Origin: Pterobdella sp. o SKG-2022
Taxonomy: Eukaryota > Annelida > Clitellata > Hirudinida > Piscicolidae
Assembly (NCBI GenBank): GCA_964035795.1
Contig: OZ038322.1
Span: 24,572,359 to 24,636,358 of the forward strand
Reading direction: 5' to 3'
DNA length: 64,000 nt
A program made the position numbers and the translations under genes. Positions 41,889 to 52,800 of the stretch are shown piece by piece. The stretch's first letter is position 1. Each line of letters opens with the position of its first letter. The notes under the pieces were generated by a model, which had not been told where the DNA came from, made no database searches, and saw nothing but the letters and a program-made list of their open reading frames with translations.

Positions 41889-42026
41889 GAGATTTTAAAT
41901 AAATCACCACACAAAAAAAAAGCACACTTCAAGTAAAAAAAACTAAAAATGGAAGGGTGTCAAAATAATTTAGGAATATAAAGGTACAAAAGGATTTGAG
42001 ACAGATGGTCTCTTCACAGCAAATGA

Positions 42027-43558
42027 TTACAGCTCCTCTTTGTAGTCTTCAATGTAATCCTTCACTTTCTCAATGTCCTCATCCACTTGTTCCTTGTTGA
42101 ACTTTGGAAGATGACTGCAAAAATTTTAAATTCTATTATAACCAACTTGAATAATACCACTTTGAGTCAATAAATTTATGAATGAAAGCTTGTGGAAACA
42201 AAGATATCAAAGATGAAACATTTTTGATTTGAAAACCTGCAACTACTGCATTGTGCACACATGCATTTCCTTAGTTCATATTTATCTTCTCAAAATTCTT
42301 TAGAATCTTGATCTCTTAAATAAAACCTTGCTAAATAAAACAACTTACCACATTTTCTAGACAACCCTTGTGACCTCAAAACCAGACATGCATGAAAATA
42401 ATTTTGAAAAAACAAACACCACTAATGCCAAGTTTGCCTTCAATAAAAATAAGTGGAAAAATAACTTAAATGCTGTGGTTTTTTATGGGATGAGCTAGGT
42501 TGAGATCCAGACAAAAGATTTTAAAATAATTAACTAGATGATATATTTGGAAAATCATGAAAAACTGAACACTGTTTAAAATAGGTAAAAAGTTAGACTT
42601 GAAAAATAAACTAGAATGAGTTATATTGAACAGTTGCAATGGTTTGCTCAATAAAAAATTTAATAACTTATTTTTAAAGCAATCAATAACATTAGGTGAA
42701 TAGTTAGAGAATTCACAAAGCACATTGAAAATTCAAAGCCTACTTTGAAACATAAGAAGTGAATCTGTCAATAACTCCTCCTGAAATTTAAGATTAATTT
42801 AATATTTGAAACATAATTATATTTACCAATCAAACTCTTTTTATAGCTCATTTAAGGTTTTAGAGTAAAAAAATGATTTCAAAAAAAAAAATTGTAAATC
42901 ACTACCTGGTTGGCAAATAGTACTGCATCCTTTGCATAGATAACAATATTTACAATACTGTGAATTATTTTGAAAATTAAATCTAATAATGGTTGGAAAG
43001 GTGGCCATATTGACAATAATACCTTGCACATATCACAATTTGGTTTTTTATGGGAGGTTTCACAAGGACAATCTTTGTCACACAGCTTACAAAACTTGAT
43101 AGAAAATGTTTAAAGTGAAATAGAAAGCTTCAAAATTGTTTTCATTCAAAACTACGTTTAAATAAAAGGAAGTTAAATAGACGAATGAAATAAAAGTGGG
43201 AGTAACTTTTAAAACAAACTATTAAATATTTAAAAGCAAATGGGACCTTGCAATAGCTACAATAACTACACGCGGATCCTTTGCGATACTCCTGTTCCTC
43301 GGTTTGTTCTTCTTTTAATTCTGCTTCCATTTCTTCATCACTATGATTTTTGTCTTCATCTCCAACAATCTTACTACTAGTTTTTATTTCCCCGTGTTTT
43401 TCATCTTTTTCACCGCCGCAGTTTTCCGGTCCTTTACCTGTGCACATGCCTTCCGAATCAGAGTCATTTTCAACAACTTTATCACTTTCAGAGCAATTTA
43501 TAAAAGTAAGAAGTGAAATGACGAAAAATAACTTGGACAATAGCATTTTTGACTTCAT
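42027..43558 (-). CDS. Secreted/ER-luminal acidic protein with Cys-rich C-terminal region
   Basis: Five exons join in frame: 43247-43558, 43023-43094, 42906-42957, 42744-42780, 42027-42114; 186 aa. Residues 1-22 (MKSKMLLSKLFFVISLLTF..) form a signal peptide. Next comes a strongly acidic Asp/Glu/Ser-rich segment (about 24-95), then a dense cysteine array (about 97-146: CSYCSYCKFCKLCDKDCPC, then CDMCKYCKYCYLCKGCSTIC), and a charged helical tail ending YIEDYKEEL. Acidic stretch followed by a Cys-x2-Cys ladder resembles the layout of vertebrate sarcoplasmic-reticulum histidine-rich calcium-binding protein, but I cannot confirm orthology and the histidine repeats are absent. The C-terminal EEL could act as a weak ER-retention-like end; this is a guess. 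The ATG at 43558 was preferred over one at 43633 because it starts the signal peptide. It lies head to head with FCHO. Confidence 0.72.
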
Positions 43559-43875
43559 TTTTGAAAATGGAAGATGAGAAAGGAAACAACAAGGCTGGAG
43601 AGTTGATAGAAATTTAAAACAATTCTTGACCAATAACGGTTGAATAAGTTTTCTTAAAAATTAATTAGATAACTCAATATTTTTTATAAATAAAAATTAA
43701 TATTTAAATTAAGTTTTCATTTATTTAAATCTTTATTCATATGTTCATTAAAAACTCCTAAGAAAGTAGTTAGTTTATCCCTTAAATGCTATCAAAACAT
43801 TAATGTTTAAATCCCTCAAAGAATTAATCTCATGTTTAGTTTTTAGTGTAATTTTTTAAATTTGAATAATCAGTT
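43559..43875. promoter_or_regulatory. Shared head-to-head upstream region
   Basis: Only 317 bases separate the start codons of the minus-strand acidic Cys-rich gene and plus-strand FCHO. Both 5' untranslated regions and both promoters, if FCHO has no upstream non-coding exon, must fit here. The sequence is AT-rich with no CpG-rich core and no motif I can name. Confidence 0.4.
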
Positions 43876-46800
43876 ATGATTACTTTCAATTCACACTTTT
43901 GGGTATTTCTATTTAATTTTCATAATTATTTCATCTATTCAAACACCCACTTAATTAGATTTAAATGAAACAATTAACCTTTTATCAATTTTTTTTTACA
44001 AAATTAATGTTGTTATTTTTATTGGTAAACTGAAAATTTTTAATTTAAAATGAAAAAAGTAAATTCAGTTCTATTTACATATCAAAGTAAAGCTTTATAA
44101 CAGGGAGAGAAGCACAATGGCTTCGATGTTTTGTACCATAACATGAAAGCTGGTTTGATGTGCAGCAGGGAGCTTGAGGATTATATCAAAGAAAGGTTTG
44201 CAAGTTTTTAAAATAAAAATTGTTTAATATATCACTATGTGTAGTTCAAACTAGCTTATTCTGAATATTTTATTTAATAGTTGTGTTGTGGAAGAAACAT
44301 ACATGAAACTTCAAAACAAGCTTGCAAAGATGGCTACAAATTATGGAAATAGAGGGTAGGGGGTTAAGACATATCTCATTTCACTTTATGTTCAATAGCT
44401 TAATTTCTTTTCAAATTAACTCAAACATAACAAAAAATTGAAAGAATAAATTATTTGTAACTTCAATTTAAAAATTTCTTAAACAATGAATTTTTATAAT
44501 AATGCCTTTCATTCACCAAAGATGGCAAAAACTATATCAACTTTTATATTGTCTAATAAATTATAAAAAGATTATATATCTCAAAAATCTCAACTCACTC
44601 TATTAATTAAATTTTTTTTTATATATTTATAAATTTAAATAATAAATTTTCAGATCCTTTGGTCCTTTTTGGCAGTTACTGAAGTCATTAGCTGAACACT
44701 TGTCAAACAGTCATCAAGGAATCTTGGCCTCGTGGCAGGAGTTGATGAGGGATGTACACAAGTACACCATTGAGTTGCAAAAGAGACACAGAGAAGTAAT
44801 TATCACTTGATGCTCTTTCAAACCTTCATTATACATTTTGAATTTTCAAAATAAAGTCAAAAGTGACTGTAGTAACGAATGATATTCAAAATTGAGAAAT
44901 TATAGAAAAAAGATGAATCTATTTTTTTGAATGCTTGGAGTATATAATTTTTTGAAACTGAACCCTTATAAACAATCATAAACGCATTGGTTGGATGAGA
45001 ACTTCTCTGAAATGCAGATACCTCATCAACTGACAAAACTTTTAAACAATTGTTTTTATAGTTATCTCAAAGTCTCTCATTGTTATATCAATTTCATAAA
45101 CAAAACTGAAGTTTTTCATGAATCAAATGACGAGTAGTTTACTTTGTCATAATGATCACTGGCACAGATAAAGGAGAAAGAAGTGACCACAGTGGACACA
45201 GTACAATCCCTGCAGCAAACCAGTGTAGCTTTACAGAAGGTTCTGTCTTCTATAATATTTCTTATGTGAGGGTGTTGTTGTTATGATGATCTATAATATC
45301 TCTTATCTGAGGTTGTTGTTATAGCCATTCAAAAAGTCAATCATACTCTCCAAAATGAGAGCTTTTAGATATCTTTGTTATTCTCAAAGAAACTGAAATT
45401 TTCACTCAACAGACTCTTAGTCTTAAAATAGCATCACTCTCACAGTCGAAGGAAATTTACCAAGCAAGGAGTGTGGAGCTGGAGAGATTGAAGAGAGATG
45501 GTGCCTCACAAAGGGACATGGAGAAGGTCGAGGGAAAACACAAGAAAGCCAGTGAGTTTTTGTATGTGCTTGAAGACAGTAAGTTTTAAGTGGGTCTCAT
45601 CTAAAAGAGGATTGCAAGCTACCCTGATGGTGTAGATACAAGACTTCGAGTTGGACTGTCACTAAATCCTTGCAATCAAAGTTAACTTTTCAATAAATAA
45701 TGAGCTAATTTTTAATTTGAAAAATATTCCTTAGTAAAGCTAACTTTTCAAAAATTTTAAAAACTGAAAATTACAACCGAAAGTTATAGAAACTTACAAG
45801 CGAGGTGTTCAGAGATATCAATATGAAGTTGATACAAGATGTTGGCCATGTTTGCCTGGTGTCTTTAAATTAAATATTTTGTTGCAAAGTTCTAATTATT
45901 CAATATTTCTCAACAATTTCATATGTTGAGTGTTTTTTAATTGCGTGGAAAAATATTTTTAAGGCAAAATCTTTCAAAATTTTCATATAATTATTTGAAA
46001 AACATCTTATTTTTTTATATCAATTTTCAAAACGGTTATTTGGAAGAAAAATGTCATAATATTTAAAAATTAGATTTATCAAAAAGATTTTAAAATGTCT
46101 TTAAACCCCGGTACTCCCTCATAATCACTCAATAAAACGTTAGCGAAAAAAAAATCATGGCATAATAAAGAAGATACCAAGCAATCATAATATATTTTGT
46201 ATTAATATTTTGATCTGTTTCAAATGTTTTCAATTACTTTTTTAGCTTGTATTTATCATTGTATATATATTTCTTTAAAAGCTTCATATCGCTACAAACA
46301 TTAAATAGAATTGAAGATCCGTTTGTTGATTCCATATGTAAAACTTGACGTAAAGTGTTGTTTATATAGCGCATCACCATATAATTAAAGTCAGTGCTAC
46401 AAATTCAATGCAGTAAAAAACTGTAGAACAAGTGATAACCATTGCTCAACGCGGGATTGAACCCAGCAGCTTTAAATAATCAAACTAATGCTTCACCAGC
46501 TGAGCTATACGAGTCAGGAAATATTACCAAATATAAAGTTATTGATAATCAAACAAATTATTGATATAATTAATAATATTATTGTCAACCACAACCACCA
46601 GTGGAGGACTACAAGAGCTGCATAGAGAAATACAACAACCTTCGCACCGAGTTCATCTCCAACATGAGCACCTCTTGCCAGGTGCTACCTCATGATTTTA
46701 AGGCATTCAGTCTCAAACCAATTTTGATCTTACTGTTACAAGCTCTTGTGTGCGTCTTTGATGTTAGTTTAACTGCTAAATGAGCGGCTGTCATTAGCAT

Positions 46801-49800
46801 TTTTGTCGATCATTTGCGACTGTGACTCCATTTAAAGTGAGAAGTTTTAATCAAAATATGCAAAAGATTCAAACACTGTAGCGAAGTATGAAGAGAATGT
46901 CATTCAAAATTCAAGCACGTGAACAATTTTTTCGAAACAAAAATGGTTTATTTTTCATGAAAAGTTTAAAGATATTTTAAATACGGACATGAACTTTGAG
47001 CTAAGGTTTCAAAGGCTCCAAATATTTCTAGAAAATCATTGCGAAATTTATTTTTTTTAATTTTTTGAGGATTTGTTTCGCCATGTTATCTTCATGGAAA
47101 CTAGGCTTTACATATACAGATGAATATTTTTTCTTGTTGAGTGGAGCATGAAAGCACATGTATTAAAATGGTTTATCTAAGTGATATTTTTCAAGAGTAT
47201 ATTTTTATAATTTAAACTTTCAAAACATCATTATTTTGCATTCGCTTTCATTCTGACATTCTCAAATAACTATGAACATAGACTGAAAAATCTCAAAAAC
47301 ACTTGAAGTATTTTTATAAAAATATTAATTAATAATTTCAAAATGGCCACTCAGCGGTTCCAGCGGATGGAAGAGAAACACGTTGGTGAGATGAGAAACT
47401 TTATAGATCGATACTACCAAGCCAGGGATGTTCACAGTCAAGCCATCTCCAAGGTGCCATTCTTTTCTCATTTATTTTTTTTCATCGCTTAATTGTTAAT
47501 TGCTCAAGTATTTTATTCACATTTTATACTTTTGTCCGTGTACCTTTTCATTTAACTTAGTTTTTTTTTATTAACCCCATGTTCCGTCGTATAGGTTAGG
47601 AACGTACCCTATTTTCATCATCAGGCTGTTAGTGTTAGTCTTAGGATGTTTCTTTGCATATGAAGAACTTTTCCTAAGAACCTAGCCTGATGAGAGCAGA
47701 CTGATGAAACAGTCAGTGTGGGGTTCTCCGAAAAATCTTGAAACAAAATAAAATTAGTGAGCCCAAAGAATTGCTGGAGGACAAGGAAGGGTTTTTTAAT
47801 TTTTAGCTTGAAAGGGTAGCAGCCCCACGCAACTAGCAGACCTAAACGCTAGGACGTAGATGCCTTTTAATTTCATACTCTGGACAGGTGCCTTTATTCA
47901 ATTTAGTCTTGAGATCCACTGAACCATTGAATTCACCCACCATTCTCAATCAGCATTTGTCAACTATTTTGTTGTCCATCAAATGCCACTTGAAAGGGTG
48001 CCCATACACGGGTTGTATAATATTTGTATTCAATACTACTTCGAAATCACTCATACAAGAGCCTTTCCAGATGAATCGAACAATGCTTGTTTCATGAGTT
48101 CCTGTGAGCCAATCATAGTTGTTGAGAAATGTCAAATCTATGTGTTTACATTTTTAAACTCTGATTTGTTATGAAACCAGACTAACATAGAAATGTATAG
48201 TTTCATTGAGACTGAAGGAAGCTAAATTGTTCTTAATATAAAACTGAACAGATAAATTTTCTCAACATAAACTCATATTTTCACAACTTAAGCATTTAGT
48301 CAGTTATCTTTTTGAATTTCTCTCATCTTTTTAAATCCCTGCCACAACAAGAAGAAAACAAGCCTTATTGAACAAAAGTTAATCTCAAAAGTCAATGTTC
48401 AGCAACACATTTGAAAAATCAAGTAAACATTCATATCACCTCATTATATTCTCAAGTAGTTACACTTATCTGCATCCGAAATAACTTTCGTTTGAAACGT
48501 TTTTGAACTTCTTAGAATTTTCAAGACTGAGTTTCATCTAGGTGTACTTTTAAAATATTGCACTTATATGGCACATTTTATTGGGTAGTTGATTCTATAC
48601 ATTATAATTAACAAAACTGAAGCGTTCCGCCAATGTACCATAAAATATTTTATTCAACTTGCTTATAAGTAACATTTATATTTCCATATTGATCTGCTGA
48701 GGTCACAAATCACTGCCACTTTCAAAATTTCTCTTCATCTTCACTCCTCGTTTCATTCTGTAATGCTTATCTTGCAAAAGTTTTCAATCACAAGAGAAAT
48801 GGCTAGCATATAAATGTTCCAACTAACGGTTCATTATCCACTAAGCTCACCACTCACCCACCAAGTTCACCACCAAACCACCACATACCCAACCATCAAC
48901 ACAGGCTCAGACAGAGTTCAAGCAGAAGTTCGACTCGTATACCATAGATAAGATCATAGGAATGTTTGTTGATGCGAAAGGCACGGGTTCGACTCCTCCT
49001 GCCACCATGGAGTTTCAAGAGGCTGACGTCACAGTCACGACAGGTTGTACGCTGCATGATATAGCTTGTAGTTGTTGATGACGTATGATAAATGTTTGTG
49101 ACGTCATATTGCAGGAGTAAGTTCATCAGTATCGATGCTGGATGTTTCAAGTTCAGGAGAACATAATCGTCGCAATCAAATTGGAGGTAATTTGATGTTT
49201 CCTATCATTAAGGGCATGCCGCCATATATACTGTGTTATAGCACGGCTCATTGTTTTTGTTATCGAAGTAGCTTCTCGTTGTTATCAATTATGTTGTTAC
49301 ACTTGATCAAAACTTGCAGGGATTCTGAGCATACCAATAAAATATAGAAACCAAAAAAAGAAAAACAAGGACAATCAGTGAGTCACTGGGCCGTTAGTCA
49401 GTGCACTGGCAATATTTTATAAATGAAGTGGATAATATTTGACATTTGAAATTTATTTCAGAAAAGTTGATGTTCCCTGCAAAGTTTGTTTATGATTTCA
49501 CTTTGATTTCTCTTGATGGTTTTATAAGTGAATCAAAATATTTGCATTTGTATGTAATATAACATATTGTTCTACTAGAGTCCCCATCTGGTCGACGAGT
49601 TTGGATTCTCTATCAAACCTGAGGAGGCCCCGCCAAGTGATGATGATGATGATGCTTTTTCATCAAAATAATAATAATAATAACAATAATAATAATAATA
49701 CTAATAAAAGTTGTTATTTTATATTCATGTTATTGTTATTTTAGTGATACAGTATTATTGATGATGCATCAATCCAAGGAAATGAAACTGGTAAAACTTT

Positions 49801-52800
49801 GGATGAGCGTTGGAAGTACCTGAAAAACAATTTGATTAATGCTACAAAACAGGTTTGTGGAGGCTCTGCAAAACATACCTGGAAGGTACCTTGGTAGTCG
49901 AATGACAAGGTGCAGCAAGCTGTGTCCCACAAACGCAAATGTTTCAAAGTATGGAAAGCAGGAGGAGACAGAGATGCTTATCAGGCTGCTAAACGTGCAT
50001 CCAACCTTGCTGTGCACATAGCCAAAACTGATGCTGAGAAGATTGCGTTCAAACAAATCAATCCCAGATCTGTTGAGATATATCAACTGGCTAAGCAAAT
50101 GCGACGAGAGAACCAGGACGTCATTGGGAATAAACCGGTGAGAAATAATAATGGCCAAATGACCCTGGATGTTGATTCTAAAAAAGAAACATGGAGAGAG
50201 CATTATATGCACCTTCTCAATGTGGAGTTTTCATGGAACCCAGGCGGTTTGTCCGAAGTCTATCCCGTGGAATGTCCCAGCGAACCTATCACTACAGCAA
50301 TGGTTGGAAAGGCCATTAATAAGATGAACCTTGGGAAAGCAGCGGATCCTTCAGGCGTTGTTGCTGAGATGCTCAAGGCCGCAGGTTCAAGTGGTGCTAG
50401 TATGATTCGAGATTTCATTGAAGACATCATCTTTGAGAACCGTATACCGTCTGAGTGGCAGGAAAGTCACATAGTCAGTGTATATAAGGGTAAAGGTGAT
50501 GCTTTAAACAGGTCTAACTATAAGGGTTTGAAGTTAATTGACCAGGTTATGAAGGTTTTGGAGCGCGTAGTGGAAGGTTTTATCAGACAGAGGGTGGTGA
50601 TTAATGATATGCAATGTGGTTTTATGCAAGGTCGGGGTACAACTGATGCCATATTTATCCTCCGTCAGTTACAGGAAAAGCATCTGGTTGCTGGTAAGCC
50701 CCTCTACTTAGCATTCATTGATCTGAAGAAAGCCTTTGACAGAGTGCCACGAAAAGTGATTTGGTGGAGTATGAGTAAGTTGAAAATTGATGAATGGCTT
50801 GTGAGAATTGTACAATCAATGTACAAAGAAATGAGAAGTAAGGTGAGAGTTGGTGATGAATATAGCAACTCGTTTGATGTTCGGGTAAGTGTCCATCAAG
50901 GTTCTGTTCTTAGTTCATTACTTTTTGTTATTGTGCTGGAAGCTTTATCTATGGAGTTACGTACAGGTTGCCCTTGGGAGATCTTGTATGCTGACGACTT
51001 AATGGTAAGTACTCAGTCCATGGATGAACTATTAGCGAAGTTGAGAACATGGAGATCGGAGATGGAGAAAAAGGGGTTGCGGGTGAATATGGGTAAGACA
51101 AAGCTAATGGTTTCTGGTTCGAACCTTGATGCGTTGAGAAAATCTGGGAAGTATCTTTGTGGTGTATGCCAAGCAGGTGTGGGTAGAAAAGCTATTCAGT
51201 GTGGAGGCTGCAGGCAATGGGTACACAAGAAATGCAGCGGCATAAAAGACCCTCTAACTTCGGATCTTCACTTCCGATGCGCTTGTTGCCTTGGTGCAGC
51301 ACGGCTTGTTGATGGGAGATTAGTGAAGAAAGTGATTATTGGTGATGAAAAACTAGAAGTTGTCCCAGAGCTATCTTGGGGATATGTTATCTGCAGGTGG
51401 TGGATGTGAGCTTGCTTCAATAACACGTTGTAAGTGTGTCTGGGCTAAATTTCGCCAACTTCTTCCACTCCTTGCTAATCGTCATTTATCATTATTGACC
51501 AGAGGCCGTGTCTATTCAACTTGCGTCAGAAGAGCTATGTTACATGTTGCTGAAACATGGCCCGTAATAGTTTCCACATTGAACCGCCTTAGACGAAATG
51601 ACCTTGCCATGATTCGCTGGATGTGTAACATCAAAACGAATGATAACGTTTGCTCTCAGTCACTTTTTTCAAAACTTGGCATTCAGGATGTTGAGGTAGT
51701 TCTTCGTACAAACGGGATGAGGTGGATTGGACATGTAGAGCGTAGCGTGGGTTGGATTTAGATATTTGCAAGAAGCCTTGTAGGCCCAAAAAGACTTGGA
51801 ATGAGCTCATATTGAATGATAAAAGAAAGTTAGACATGGTTTGTGCGGACCCATTCGATCGCTCTGAATGGAAAGGCCGACTTCGAGATAGAACTTTCAA
51901 AAGCTCAACCCTTGATAAAGGAAAACGGGCTATAAAAAGGTTTTGATTGATTGATTGATTGAGTATTATTGGTGATGGATTGATAGATCAAATACTTTGA
52001 CCCCAGATAAAAGGAGCAGCTTCGACTCCAGTTCTGACGACTCAGGTCTCTACTTATGTGTTCATATCATTCAGTTGTGGATTCCATAGTTTAGATATAT
52101 GTTTTCTTTTAGAAAATTTATCATTTTATCGCATGTAAGATTTGTATCTACAAAAAATATATTATTTAGTTTTGGAATTTATTCAAATCTGAGTTGTAAG
52201 GTCTTCAACTACTTGGGCAGTTCTGATAAATATTTATATACATCTAATTTCACCTCAAAAATTTGAAATAACGATAAAAATTAATTCCAAGTTATTTTCA
52301 ATTATTTAATAATTTTTTTAAAAATAAATATATAATAAATGATTCAGAAAATTTCTTGAAAAAAGAAGTTATACCCGCAATAGTTATATGTCAAGATGGA
52401 CACTCATCATTGCTTTAATCAAATTTCTCATAATTTTTTCACTTCAAGACGCCATCCCACCACAACCTCCACACCCTCACTACTCCCATTGTTAGACAAC
52501 GAAGCCACTTACAATGGGGGAAGGCTGAGTAAACTAAGAGTGGAGATCAAGCCTATACAGGAAACGGTTGCAGGCAGGAGTAGTAGAGCAGGCAACGATG
52601 CCGATGACAAGGAGATAAAGGATATCGTGCAAGGTATTAAGCTTAATGAAGTGCCTTCCAAGCCATCCAATAACGTTTGTTCCATTTGTTTTTTTGGGCG
52701 GTTGTTTTATGTAGACTGCTGTTGTTGATGATCGTGGTGGTGGAAAGGATGAAACGAAAATGATAAAGTGGTGATGAGGATTGGTGGAGCAGCTGTTAAC

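Larger units (their letters stand above)
36963..42026. other. Gene-poor stretch between CRIM1 and the acidic secreted gene
   Basis: Holds the 3' untranslated regions of two convergent genes. A plus-strand AATAAA at 37833-37838 is a possible CRIM1 poly(A) signal; a minus-strand AATAAA at 41883-41888 suits the gene on the right. A foldback half copy (39387-39412) and a 35-bp tandem repeat (41060-41199) lie here. Small open frames (37478-37684, 39051-39260, 41705-41932, all minus) have no recognisable similarity. Confidence 0.5.
49637..52006 (+). other. FCHO intron 12, largely a LINE insertion
   Basis: The intron begins in GAT repeats and an AAT microsatellite (49666-49710). It then contains a non-LTR element flanked by direct repeats (49751-51977), leaving about 30 bases before the next exon. 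Without the element the intron would be only about 160 bases, a typical size for this gene. Confidence 0.8.

Noticed and set aside
49769..50212. Minus-strand frame of 147 aa
   Set aside because: Antisense shadow of the LINE reverse-transcriptase frame.
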